This document shows positions 55,219 to 63,894 of a stretch of DNA of 64,000 bases, in pieces. The DNA lies in contig PGZV01000002.1 in the NCBI GenBank assembly GCA_002841495.1, positions 125,488 through 189,487 of the forward strand, written 5' to 3'. The notes beneath the pieces were generated by a model that was given only the letters and a program-made list of their open reading frames with translations, was not told the origin of the DNA and searched no databases. The position numbers and the translations under genes were made by a program. The stretch's first letter is position 1. Each line of letters begins with the position of its first letter. The DNA comes from Firmicutes bacterium HGW-Firmicutes-2 (lineage in GTDB: Bacteria > Bacillota > Clostridia > Lachnospirales > Vallitaleaceae).

Positions 55219-57012
55219 TCATCCATTCGTGCTTTCATAATCCTCGATAACTTGCAAAAACTGGTCGCCGTATTTTTTGAATTTGCTTTCACCTACGCCA
55301 CCAATTGACATCAAGCTTACTTTGTCTCTAGGTTTTTGACTTGCCATTGCCTTTAACGTCTTATCGTGAAAAATTGTATAGGGTGGTAATTTTGTTTTGA
55401 CCGCTATTATTTTTCTTAAGGCTTTTAATCGATCAAAGAGTTGATCCGATGACTCAATCGCTACAATCTCAATACGGTTAGAAAATACCGCTTTGCCGCC
55501 ATATAAAACCGATTCTGCTTCTTGGGTCACTTTTATAACCGGATAACCATCCTGTGTCATATGTAAATAGCCCTCAGCAATCAGTAGATGAATCATTTCT
55601 TTAATTTGAATCAATGTATATGTTTTAAGAATACCATAGGTTGACAGTGATTCAAGTGGTGTTCCTGAGACTTTTTGGGACTTAGAACCTTTAAGCACTT
55701 CTGCTACAATGGACACACCATATCTTTCTTTCATTCTCAAGATACAAGATATAATTTTTTGGGCTTCTGTGGTGATGTCAACACGGTGAGCTTTACCATC
55801 ACAATTACCGCAGCCATCGCACATTTCCTCATTGGCCTCTTCTCCAAAATGGGCCAGCAACTGAACCCTTAGGCAAGTATTGATATGACAATAATTAACC
55901 ATCTTCTGAAGCTGCCCATATCGATACTTTTTTCTTTCAGGTGTTATATCCGGCGTCTCCTCAATTAAAAACCTTCTAAGTTTTTGATCCCCTAGCCCAT
56001 AGAGTAGTATACAGGCAGAATTTTCTCCATCCCGTCCTGCGCGCCCAGCCTCTTGATAATAAGATTCTATATTCTCCGGCATGTTATGATGAATTACGTA
56101 CCTGACATTGGACTTGTCAATACCCATGCCAAAAGCATTTGTGGCTACCATAACTTTGTAATCATCATAGATAAACCGCTCTTGATGGATGCGCCGTTCT
56201 TCCATATTCATGCCACCATGATACATACCAACAGCAATATGCATCCGATCAAGAGTATGATATAGCATTTCCGTTTCTTTCCTTGTACCACAGTAGATAA
56301 TGCCCGAGCTCTCGCTGTTTTTCTTAACATATTGTCCGATATAGCGTTTTTTATTAACACCTTTCAAAACAGAAAAGTGGAGATTTTTCCGATCAAATCC
56401 GGTAACAAAAACCTCTGGCTTATACAATGACAGTTGGTCCATGATGTCTTCACGTACCAACTCAGTCGCCGTAGCCGTTAGTGCCGCAATAACCGGTCTA
56501 TGTGGCAGTTTACTCAATATATTCGCAATATTTCTATAACTTGGTCTAAAATCATGCCCCCACTGAGAGACACAGTGAGCCTCATCAATAGCAATAAATT
56601 CAATTGTATTATAACTGATAATATCTCTGATTAAGCGGCTTTCAATGCGTTCCGGAGCAATATAGATCATTTTGTAACGCTGTGCCTTAATACCCTCATA
56701 CCGATCCATCAGCTCTGCTTCGTCAAGTGTACTGTTAATATAGGTCGCTTCTATCCCCATATCTTTAAGGGTGTCCACTTGATCCTTCATCAATGATATA
56801 AGAGGTGATATCACCAGTGTAACGCCTGAAAAAAGCAATGCAGGAATCTGATAGCAAATAGATTTTCCTCCACCCGTCGGCATCAAAATAAGCGCATCAT
56901 TTTTATTCATAATGCATTCTATGGCCGGTCTTTGGCCTTCTTTAAAGTCCGTATAACCATAATATTTCTTTAGACATGAGTCTATCGTCTTTACTTCACT
57001 AAACGTTTCCAT
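55219..57012 (-). CDS. recQ: ATP-dependent DNA helicase RecQ
   Basis: A 597-residue 3'-5' helicase of recombination and repair. Motif I MPTGGGKSICYQIPA, motif II AIDEAHCVSQWGHDFRPSY, motif VI YYQEAGRAGRDG are present, then the RQC zinc site (four Cys: TCLRVQLL, CDGCGNCDG) and a C-terminal HRDC domain (about 520-595). GAGGTG lies 4 nt before the ATG. Confidence 0.96.
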   Translation of the reverse strand: METFSEVKTIDSCLKKYYGYTDFKEGQRPAIECIMNKNDALILMPTGGGKSICYQIPALLFSGVTLVISPLISLMKDQVDTLKDMGIEATYINSTLDEAELMDRYEGIKAQRYKMIYIAPERIESRLIRDIISYNTIEFIAIDEAHCVSQWGHDFRPSYRNIANILSKLPHRPVIAALTATATELVREDIMDQLSLYKPEVFVTGFDRKNLHFSVLKGVNKKRYIGQYVKKNSESSGIIYCGTRKETEMLYHTLDRMHIAVGMYHGGMNMEERRIHQERFIYDDYKVMVATNAFGMGIDKSNVRYVIHHNMPENIESYYQEAGRAGRDGENSACILLYGLGDQKLRRFLIEETPDITPERKKYRYGQLQKMVNYCHINTCLRVQLLAHFGEEANEEMCDGCGNCDGKAHRVDITTEAQKIISCILRMKERYGVSIVAEVLKGSKSQKVSGTPLESLSTYGILKTYTLIQIKEMIHLLIAEGYLHMTQDGYPVIKVTQEAESVLYGGKAVFSNRIEIVAIESSDQLFDRLKALRKIIAVKTKLPPYTIFHDKTLKAMASQKPRDKVSLMSIGGVGESKFKKYGDQFLQVIEDYESTNG

Positions 57013-57046
57013 TTGGCACCTCTTCTTGGTTTAACCTTTACTTAAT

Positions 57047-57787
57047 TTAATACTTATTTTCCCCTATATGAATACTGTCCGGCGTCAAATGATAGATCAT
57101 ATCCTTACGCTCAACCACAATTTTTATCTTATCTCGTACGTTCAAATCCTTATCTATTTTTTGAAGCAATTCTCTTGTTGGGTTCATGGCTATAGGATGA
57201 CCGACTGACTTGAGCATCTCAAAATCACCAGCAGTATCACCATAAGCATAAGATTGACTCAGCTCAATATTATACTCTGCTACAAGATTCTTTAATGCCA
57301 CTTTTTTATTCCGACTGTCCCACATTGGATGTACTTCTCCAGTATAATAATGTTGGTCATCCATCTCATAGATAGAACCTACATAGTGATCAAATCCAAA
57401 TTTTTGGCTGATTTCTCGAACCAACTCAAAGGGAGACCCTGATATGGTGATAATCTGATGACCTTGCTTTTTATGCCATCTGATTTGATCCCTTGTATAT
57501 GTATAAACACGGTCTCCATTTTGTTCGATTACCTTATTGGCTATAAACTCTACTTGTGTTCTATGAAGGCCTCGTATGGCATCTATATAAATCTCTGCCA
57601 TTCTAACCAAGTAGTCATCATAGTTACCAATGCGCTTGTCCCATCTGTTATATTTCTCCCGTAGTTCCTTGTACCACACTTCACTGCTAATGATATCCGA
57701 CTTGATCATTTTCTTGAAAATAGCTGTAATCATACCTTCTCGATACAAGGTTCCGTCAATATCAAAAAACGCTGCTACCTTACCCAT
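57047..57787 (-). CDS. HAD-IB family phosphatase (SerB-like)
   Basis: A 246-residue HAD hydrolase: motif I FFDIDGTL, motif II ISGSPFELV, motif III Lys and motif IV YAYGDTAGDFEML. The helical cap between motifs I and II (15-105) is typical of subfamily IB, which includes phosphoserine phosphatases and lysophospholipid phosphatases; substrate undetermined. AGGTG precedes the ATG. It is 34 nt upstream of recQ and 10 nt downstream of an exporter gene. Confidence 0.88.
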   Translation of the reverse strand: MGKVAAFFDIDGTLYREGMITAIFKKMIKSDIISSEVWYKELREKYNRWDKRIGNYDDYLVRMAEIYIDAIRGLHRTQVEFIANKVIEQNGDRVYTYTRDQIRWHKKQGHQIITISGSPFELVREISQKFGFDHYVGSIYEMDDQHYYTGEVHPMWDSRNKKVALKNLVAEYNIELSQSYAYGDTAGDFEMLKSVGHPIAMNPTRELLQKIDKDLNVRDKIKIVVERKDMIYHLTPDSIHIGENKY

Positions 57788-57797
57788 ATAAACACCT

Positions 57798-58667
57798 CTA
57801 TTCTTGAGATTTTTCCGATAAATATAAACCCATTAATATTAGTAGTGTGCCGATTAATGTCATATATGTGATTTTTTCTTTTAGCACCCATGCAGACATG
57901 ATTGTTGTAACGACAGGTACAAGATAAATATATTGGTTGGTTTTAACAGGTCCAATGACCTTAATGGCGTTATTCCAAAGTATAAAAGCCAATGATGAAG
58001 CAACAATACCTAAGAATAGCATACTAGCAATGACTTTAGAGTTGATGACTTCAAAAGTAATAGGTTGACCTTTGATGGCTACAACAAGCAAGAGCACCAG
58101 CAAACCATATATAAAGACTTTTCTGGTAAGTTGAATCATATGGTAATCTTTTGAAGTCTTTTCCATCAAAACCGAATATACAGCAAACATTGCCGCTGCA
58201 CCGAGAGCCAAGAAGTCCCCTATAGGTTCTACCCCTTCAAACTTACTACCATTAATAATAATCAGAAAAACACCTAGGTAAGCTAAAATGAATCCTATAA
58301 TACTCTTTAATGTAAAAAAATGTGTTTTATACACAACCATAGATAATATACCTGTTAGTAGTGGTATGGTCGACACAATTAAGCTTACATTAGAAGAATA
58401 AGTATGTTGCAATGCTGTATTCTCAAAAACAAAGTAAAAAGCAAGAGCCGTACCTATGAACAAAAATAGTACTTCTTCTTTTATGGACGTTGGCTTTTTG
58501 AATCTGGGATATAACAATGTTAAAAATACAATCGCCAGTAGGTAACGTACCACCAAAATCTGTAATGGAGTGAATTGGTTCAACAAAATCTTGCTCACAA
58601 TAAATGTTGAACTCCATATGGTAATTGTGGTCACTGCAAATATATGTCCTTTAATGGATGTTTTCAT
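57798..58667 (-). CDS. EamA/DMT family exporter
   Basis: A 289-residue membrane protein with ten hydrophobic segments in two EamA repeats (8-140, 150-285). Typical phrases: FAVTTITIWSSTFIVSKILL and VGPVKTNQYIYLVPVVTTIMS cut to length. It ends in a charged KSQE tail. AAGGTG lies before the ATG. It heads a short run with the HAD phosphatase and recQ. Substrate unknown. Confidence 0.88.
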   Translation of the reverse strand: MKTSIKGHIFAVTTITIWSSTFIVSKILLNQFTPLQILVVRYLLAIVFLTLLYPRFKKPTSIKEEVLFLFIGTALAFYFVFENTALQHTYSSNVSLIVSTIPLLTGILSMVVYKTHFFTLKSIIGFILAYLGVFLIIINGSKFEGVEPIGDFLALGAAAMFAVYSVLMEKTSKDYHMIQLTRKVFIYGLLVLLLVVAIKGQPITFEVINSKVIASMLFLGIVASSLAFILWNNAIKVIGPVKTNQYIYLVPVVTTIMSAWVLKEKITYMTLIGTLLILMGLYLSEKSQE

Positions 58668-58773
58668 GATGCACCTTATACTTTCTCTATTTTCTTCTCA
58701 TCATTTTAACATAAATTACTAAATTTCTCATCTTGAATCTAAAAAAAAGAAAAGACAATAGGTATAAAGAAAT

Positions 58774-58806
58774 AAGAAGTGTCTCAAATAGATTGAGACA
58801 CTTCTT
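58774..58806 (-). terminator. Terminator of the P60 wall-hydrolase gene
   Basis: Perfect 14-bp arms (58774-58787, AAGAAGTGTCTCAA, with 58793-58806), loop ATAGA, followed on the minus strand by ATTTCTTTAT. It lies 28 nt after the stop codon. Confidence 0.8.
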
Positions 58807-58833
58807 AATATTATATCAAAATATTATTAATTT

Positions 58834-60165
58834 CTAAAATATCACTTTTCTGTAACCGATAATAGGTTCACGCATATAACCGTCTAAAGCTGTAATTCTA
58901 ACCCCATAAGAAGATGTAGAATGAATAATCTGACCATTACCAATAAATATAGCTACATGTGAGATTGATCCACCATAACCATAAACAACCAAATCTCCTG
59001 GAAGGAGCTGATTTCTTGCTATTGCAACGCCATTCTTACCTTGTCCTCTTGAAGAACGGTCAAGTGCATAACCGAATTTCGCAAATATCTGGCCGGTATA
59101 GCCTGAACAGTCAACACCGCCTGTCAAACTGGTGCCACCATAACGGTACCGTGTGCCAACAAAATTCTTCGCATATGCTACAAGCTGAGTTCTAACATCT
59201 GATACAGGTTGACTTGGATCGTATTTTTGAATGTAGTCTTTATGAACATATCCTGTAATCTGACTATTTGACTTCACTTGATACCATGCATCAAGCTCGC
59301 TAACGATGGTTACTTCCTCATTAGAACTGAGCTTTCCAATGATGTTGTTTGGATTGTTTAAATCCGGTTCAGATCTTAAGTTTAATATACTGGCTGTTAC
59401 AATTGCTTTTATTTGCATAGGTGGTGCTAAGGCAATCTTAGCCGCCGCTGTTTCCAAAGTAATGGTATCATCTTCTTCATAGTTTTCAAGTCGATCTTGC
59501 CATTCTTCTTTCAAAAGATCTTCTTCTAACATACGTTCAAAAACTCTGTAGTTCATGATAATAGCTTGTTCAGATGTGCTAAAGCCATCCGGATTAATAT
59601 TCTCATCACCTGTACCGGACACTATCGTATTGGCAACCGCCAAATTGATGCTTTTCCTTGCCCAACTTGAAATGACATGTTGGTCATTAAATTCCGGACT
59701 GTTCTTGCTTGCCGTTAAAATCTGCACTTGATTTTCATCTTCGATTTTTTTTATCATGCGCACCATCATAACAACCATTTGTTCTCTTGTTACTAACGCT
59801 TCAGGTACAAATGTTTTTTCTGTGATGCCTGAAGCAATACCTGCTTCAAATGCTTTTAATATAAAAGCTTTGTCTGTGTCTTCAAATGGGTTTTGTACCG
59901 ATTCTATATTAATGATGCTGTTGGTGGATGCTTCATAAGTTTTTACCAACAATTCTACGTATGCTTCTCGTGTTAATTTTTTCTGAAAGTCTTGAACCAG
60001 TGTGTCTGTTACAAGATTGATCTCAACAGCTGATTTGATTTCCTGAGTTGCCCAAGAAGATGGTGTCGCTGCCTGTGCACGAATGCCCACCGATAGTCCT
60101 AATGTTACCAAGGTACAAATACCTAGTGCTTTTATGCAATGCTTTCTGATTGGTGTCCCAAACAT
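58834..60165 (-). CDS. Secreted SLH-SH3-NlpC/P60 cell-wall hydrolase
   Basis: A 443-residue exported protein: signal peptide (1-33, ending AQAA), S-layer-homology repeats (about 35-215; REAYVELLVKTYE, SGITEKTFVPEALVTREQMV, SSWARKSINLAVANTIVSG cut to length), an SH3 domain (255-315; ASILNLRSEPDLNN) and a C-terminal NlpC/P60 peptidase (325-440) with the catalytic Cys in GGVDCSGYTG and His in ISHVAIF. It should cleave peptidoglycan stem peptides while anchored to the wall. AAGGAGG precedes the ATG; a consensus promoter lies about 95 nt upstream. Confidence 0.93.
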   Translation of the reverse strand: MFGTPIRKHCIKALGICTLVTLGLSVGIRAQAATPSSWATQEIKSAVEINLVTDTLVQDFQKKLTREAYVELLVKTYEASTNSIINIESVQNPFEDTDKAFILKAFEAGIASGITEKTFVPEALVTREQMVVMMVRMIKKIEDENQVQILTASKNSPEFNDQHVISSWARKSINLAVANTIVSGTGDENINPDGFSTSEQAIIMNYRVFERMLEEDLLKEEWQDRLENYEEDDTITLETAAAKIALAPPMQIKAIVTASILNLRSEPDLNNPNNIIGKLSSNEEVTIVSELDAWYQVKSNSQITGYVHKDYIQKYDPSQPVSDVRTQLVAYAKNFVGTRYRYGGTSLTGGVDCSGYTGQIFAKFGYALDRSSRGQGKNGVAIARNQLLPGDLVVYGYGGSISHVAIFIGNGQIIHSTSSYGVRITALDGYMREPIIGYRKVIF

Positions 60166-60260
60166 GTTAGCCTCCTTGAAGTCAAATGCTTTTTTATTGA
60201 ATCTTTCTCTCTTTGAAAATACAAAGATTAGGGTTCAATCATTTCACCTCATTAACCAAC

Positions 60261-60289
60261 ATTATAGAGAAATTCTAATAATAAGTCAA
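60261..60289 (-). promoter_or_regulatory. Sigma-A promoter of the P60 gene
   Basis: On the minus strand TTGACT (60284-60289) and TATAAT (60261-60266) are 17 nt apart. The leader of about 90 nt contains GAGGTGAA followed by the four-codon frame ATG ATT GAA CCC TAA and inverted sequences (TTGAA..TTCAA). Confidence 0.82.
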
Positions 60290-60432
60290 TAAAAATTTAA
60301 TGAATATTTAATGAATTCAAGCAATAAAAATCAGATAAAATCCCATTTTAAAGCTTTCTTCAATAATTCTTGTTAACAATTATTTAACAACTTAGTTCCA
60401 ATCCGTCACTTAAATCTTGCTAATAAGCCCAT

Positions 60433-60696
60433 TCATAGCTCCTTAGATAAATCATGTTTCATCTGCAAAAACACTTCTCTTGTAATTTCACCGTTTGCAT
60501 AACGTCTACTTAGAATATCTTCTGGCTTATCTATGGGATGCAATGTCTCTACTTGTATTTCATGTTGTGTATCGTTTAAAAAATACCGTCTAACTAGTCC
60601 TTTAGGCCCAAAAAAAGTGTACATCACAAGTAACATCATTGAAAAACCTATAATCGGAAATATCCACATACCGCCCCACCAAAAAAATGGTCCCAT
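60433..60696 (-). CDS. Small SHOCT-domain membrane protein
   Basis: An 87-residue protein with one N-terminal hydrophobic segment (residues 5-30, Trp/Gly/Met-rich) and a C-terminal SHOCT motif (58-87): EDILSRRYANGEITREVFLQM. SHOCT modules are short helical pieces with a probable oligomerising role. AAGGGTG lies 7 nt before the ATG. Divergent from the ArsR-type gene. Confidence 0.82.
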   Translation of the reverse strand: MGPFFWWGGMWIFPIIGFSMMLLVMYTFFGPKGLVRRYFLNDTQHEIQVETLHPIDKPEDILSRRYANGEITREVFLQMKHDLSKEL

Positions 60697-60769
60697 TATT
60701 CAACACCCTTTCATAATTATAATATCCTCATCATAACATACATACCTAGTAACATCAATCATTGTTTAT

Positions 60770-60791
60770 ATAAATAGATATTGATATTTAT
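60770..60791. promoter_or_regulatory. Candidate ArsR-type operator
   Basis: ATAAATA, eight bases, TATTTAT: a perfect dyad in the intergenic region 38 nt upstream of the arsR-type start, similar in AT-rich composition to ArsR/SmtB operators. It may control both divergent genes. Confidence 0.45.
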
Positions 60792-60828
60792 GACTTTATC
60801 TTATATACTATAAGAAACTAACATAAAC

Positions 60829-61176
60829 ATGTATAAAGGTGGTGAAACTATCAATAACTTATCTCAACTCTTCAAGTTACTTAGTGACCATAGTCGGCTC
60901 ATGATATTATTGGCACTTGAAGCGGAACCTTTGTCTGTTTCCAAGCTCATTGAAATCACCGGATTGTCCCAGCCTTTGGTCTCATTTCATTTAAAAGTGC
61001 TACGAGAATCTAACTTGGTTTTGACCCAGAGACGTGGCACTTTTGTCTACAATGCCGTATGTGATCAAAACTTAATACCGCTCATCCGACAATTCGAAAA
61101 ATATCAACCTGAGACATCAACCGACACAAGCCCATTCCCATTTAATTGTCCACCATGGCACAATTCCGAAACATAA
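60829..61176 (+). CDS. ArsR-family transcriptional regulator
   Basis: A 115-residue winged-helix repressor: LFKLLSDHSRLMILLALE, recognition helix TGLSQPLVSFHLKVLRESNL, and the wing TQRRGTFVYNA. One Cys (VCDQ) and one near the end (NCPPWH) are present, but not the CxC metal site of ArsR/CadC, so the inducer is unclear. The ATG at 60829 has no ribosome site; an ideal AAAGGTGG lies 6-7 nt before an ATC codon at 60850, so the true start is uncertain. Confidence 0.85.
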   Translation: MYKGGETINNLSQLFKLLSDHSRLMILLALEAEPLSVSKLIEITGLSQPLVSFHLKVLRESNLVLTQRRGTFVYNAVCDQNLIPLIRQFEKYQPETSTDTSPFPFNCPPWHNSET

Positions 61177-61223
61177 TGATACCATCAACTTACTTTATTA
61201 AGAAAAAATAGGAGGCACTCCCA

Positions 61224-61589
61224 ATGGATACGAACAAATGTTGTGGTGATAGTAGCAAAGACTTCAAAGATATGGCCGGTAAAATGGAAGGCATGCCCAA
61301 AATGATGGGTGGTGGCTTTAATCCCATGGATATGTGCAAACAAATGACAGAAAGCATTACAACCACAGCAAGAATGGCTGGCTTTGCCACACCAGAAGTC
61401 CAAGTTATTTTTGAAGACTGGGTTCTTGAAGTTGAAAAAGAAATCATGCAATTCATCAAGTTAGATGTCGACATCACACCTGCAAAAATTGCAGAGCATT
61501 TGAAAATAAGTGAAGATAGCGTTTTGTATTTCATCAGCAAACTTATTCGAGACAAAAAAATCGTCGTCACCGGTCTAGCAATTAAATAG
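61224..61589 (+). CDS. Cys/Met-rich N-terminus plus winged-helix-like domain, unknown function
   Basis: A 121-residue protein, 47 nt after the ArsR-type gene and with AGGAGG before the ATG. Residues 1-42 contain a CC pair and nine Met (CCGDSSKD, KMEGMPKMMGG, MDMCKQM), a plausible metal or thiol site. Residues 50-121 look like a winged helix (DITPAKIAEHLKISEDSVLY, FISKLIRDKKIVVTG). I do not recognise the family. Context suggests co-regulation by the ArsR-type protein. Confidence 0.72.
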   Translation: MDTNKCCGDSSKDFKDMAGKMEGMPKMMGGGFNPMDMCKQMTESITTTARMAGFATPEVQVIFEDWVLEVEKEIMQFIKLDVDITPAKIAEHLKISEDSVLYFISKLIRDKKIVVTGLAIK

Positions 61590-61639
61590 AATTATGAAAA
61601 GGGGTAGTCAAAAAGTACAATAAATAAGATTTTGAAGGT

Positions 61640-61890
61640 AGGTCCTAGGAACTTCATACGAACTAAAGCCTATTTAAATGACACATTTGAGAAACCGAAT
61701 GAGGAAAGAAAAAGCGCTGATCAATCACAGTTCTACATGGATGTAGAACGTCCTTCATTTTTACATGGATGACGACCCATTACCGAGTAGATGTGATTCA
61801 CAGCTTTTCCGATGACCGTATGAAGTGTAAGGCGAGGAAAAGCTGTGTGCTATATCTACGACTATGAAATTGAATTATCATTCGCTATCT
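61640..61890 (+). repeat. Hairpin-rich dispersed element, copy 2
   Basis: Plus-strand homologue of 30985-31260. Shared blocks in the same order: AGGAACTTCAT (61647-61657), a 21-nt block from ATGACGACC to CGAGTA (61769-61789) and a 23-nt block from GCTGTGTG (61842-61864). Here a 52-nt segment (61790-61841) splits the last two blocks and makes a 12-bp hairpin, CACAGCTTTTCC (61799-61810) with 61836-61847. A perfect GTTCTACAT-GG-ATGTAGAAC hairpin (61730-61749) and a second unpaired CATGGATG (61764-61771) are present. The element fills the 317-nt gap between two convergent genes. Confidence 0.7.
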
Positions 61891-61906
61891 AAAAACCACG
61901 TTACCC

Positions 61907-62311
61907 TTATAACCTATAATCCGCCTGAGCACCTACATCTTTTACTACTGAAGCTTCTTTAGGATTCTGTGCATAGACTTGATAGTGTTGTATCATCTGA
62001 TCCCTTTTAAAACCGGGAATATCAGAATCTTCACCCACTCTTGCTATCGCCTTACTGTGCTTAACTTCAAGATTCTCACTACGACTTTTATGAATCATCG
62101 CACCTTGTTCAAAAGCATGACTTGCAGACACCTGCTTGGATTGTGCCTGTGAAGTCTTCACATCATCTGGTTTAGACTTGTTACCTTGCTCTACTAATGA
62201 CCCATCACGCTCTGCTTGAGCTTCAGTTTTATTATTTCGTGTTGCCCTGTCTGTCTTTTGCGACAGGGACATGCTTTCATATGCACGAATACCCATAGAC
62301 CTGATGTTCAT
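61907..62311 (-). CDS. Hypothetical hydrophilic protein
   Basis: A 134-residue protein without membrane segment or cysteine, rich in Gln, Lys, Ser and Glu, probably largely disordered (residues 18-75), ending in an ordered-looking segment FKRDQMIQHYQVYAQN. AAGGTG lies 5-6 nt before the ATG at 62311; the frame is open to 62344. The opening MNIRSMGIRAYESMS has the flavour of small flagellum-associated proteins but I cannot assign it. Confidence 0.65.
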   Translation of the reverse strand: MNIRSMGIRAYESMSLSQKTDRATRNNKTEAQAERDGSLVEQGNKSKPDDVKTSQAQSKQVSASHAFEQGAMIHKSRSENLEVKHSKAIARVGEDSDIPGFKRDQMIQHYQVYAQNPKEASVVKDVGAQADYRL

Positions 62312-62388
62312 TCCATCACCTTCTTCAGTCATCCTGTTGTTCAAGTTTACTACGATTAGAATATCATATATTTATGAACATTATGTGT

Positions 62389-62808
62389 CTAGAAAAGACC
62401 ATATTCCAACTCAATGGTATAATCACCACAAACTGTACAAACATTAATACTTGCAATATAAGTCCCGTCAACAATACCTTCATTTAACAACCGTGGTAAC
62501 GTCTTATCTTCATATGCTTTTGAAAGACTGCTCATCACATATTTACCTGCCTTGGCAAACAGATAAAAATGAAACTCAAGAAATCGGTATGAATGACTGC
62601 TGTCACTTTTGTTATTATGACAAGCTTCACAATCCTGGTCATAATACGCCATTGAAAAATCTACGAGATCATTTTCGTGTAACAAATCTAATATTTCTTC
62701 CACTGATATACCCGAAATCGGGTTGTCATCATCGTTTAAGAACATGCTGCATTTTTCACTATCCAATATAAATTGATTATCGTTGTAAATCCATTCGTAT
62801 CTTGACAT
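62389..62808 (-). CDS. Conserved hypothetical with two CxxC motifs (possibly DUF3785)
   Basis: A 139-residue soluble protein with YDQDCEACHNN near residue 60 and NVCTVCGDYTIELE near the end; the two CxxC pairs probably bind zinc together. The pattern (YxxD..CxxC, FLEFHFYLF, CxxCG..IELE) resembles the clostridial DUF3785 family as I remember it. AAAGGGG precedes the ATG. Function unknown. Confidence 0.72.
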   Translation of the reverse strand: MSRYEWIYNDNQFILDSEKCSMFLNDDDNPISGISVEEILDLLHENDLVDFSMAYYDQDCEACHNNKSDSSHSYRFLEFHFYLFAKAGKYVMSSLSKAYEDKTLPRLLNEGIVDGTYIASINVCTVCGDYTIELEYGLF

Positions 62809-62859
62809 TGTATTGACCCCTTTCTATTTTCCATAACGCACAATATTAAGATCAATGTT

Positions 62860-63894
62860 CTAATTTTTCTGTTGAAGTTTCTTAATAGCCTTTGCGAGTT
62901 CATCTACTTCTTCTAAGGTTGTATCAAAAGATGTTACCAACCTAATCATGCCACCGTCTTCTTCCCATGTCATCTGATAGAAGTAAAAAGTTTTCAATAA
63001 GCTATCAATCCATGACTGAGGCATTTTTACAAACATCATATTACCGTATGGGATACTCATAAATTCAAGTACTTCTATACCTTTAATCTCTTCATATAGC
63101 ATTTTCATAGCGTTGTTTGCGATATGTGCATTCTCAAGATAGAGATGATCTTCTAACAAAGCTATGTACTGAGCGCTGATATAACGCATCTTGGACATAA
63201 GCTGCATCCCTTGTTTTCTAGCGTATTTTAGACTGTCACTTGTTGACTGATCAAAAGATACAATGGCTTCACCATACATCATGCCGTTTTTGGCACCACC
63301 GAAGGAAAGTATATCTACATCCGTATCTCCAATCATCTCATTCAAACTTACACCTAAGGCAGCAGCAGCATTGGCAATCCTGGCACCATCTACATGTAAT
63401 AGTAAGTCATGGCTATGAGCATAATCGGCTAATGCTTGTATCTCTTCTGTACTATAGAGCGTACCCAGTTCTGTAATCTGACTTATGGAGATGACTTTAG
63501 GTTGATTATGATGTTCATTACCTATATCCAATAAGAATTTATCAATTTCAGCTGGTACCAATTTTCCGTTTATATGCGGCACCGTCAATAACTTAGCACC
63601 TGTATAGCGTTCAAAAGCGCCACATTCATCTACATTAATATGGGCTGTGTCCACACAAATCACCGCCTCATAAGACTTAAGCAATGAACTGAGCCCTATG
63701 ACATTGGCGCCTGTACCATTTAGAACGAGGCTGACTTCACAAGGCTGACTAAATAAAGCCTTGATTTTTTCTACTGCTTCTTTTGTAATCGGGTCATCAC
63801 CATACGGGATGGCATGTTCCTGATTGGCCCTAACTATCGCTTCCATTATTTTAGGGTGAACACTGGCTGTATTATCACTTTTAAACGTCTTCAT
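62860..63894 (-). CDS. ltaE: Low-specificity L-threonine aldolase
   Basis: PLP-dependent fold-type I enzyme of 344 residues splitting threonine or allo-threonine into glycine and acetaldehyde. It has the N-terminal FKSDNTASVHPKIMEAI, PYGDDP, the cofactor Asp in LHVDGARIANAAAAL, and the Schiff-base Lys in LSFGGAKNGMMYGEAI (about residue 205). GGAG lies 7 nt before the ATG. Alone in its transcript as far as the window shows; the remaining 106 bases to the edge hold nothing recognisable. Confidence 0.93.
   Translation of the reverse strand: MKTFKSDNTASVHPKIMEAIVRANQEHAIPYGDDPITKEAVEKIKALFSQPCEVSLVLNGTGANVIGLSSLLKSYEAVICVDTAHINVDECGAFERYTGAKLLTVPHINGKLVPAEIDKFLLDIGNEHHNQPKVISISQITELGTLYSTEEIQALADYAHSHDLLLHVDGARIANAAAALGVSLNEMIGDTDVDILSFGGAKNGMMYGEAIVSFDQSTSDSLKYARKQGMQLMSKMRYISAQYIALLEDHLYLENAHIANNAMKMLYEEIKGIEVLEFMSIPYGNMMFVKMPQSWIDSLLKTFYFYQMTWEEDGGMIRLVTSFDTTLEEVDELAKAIKKLQQKN

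Noticed and set aside
61764-61771. Second CATGGATG in copy 2 as a full hairpin
   Set aside because: Flanking bases do not pair beyond the core; only a half-formed site.
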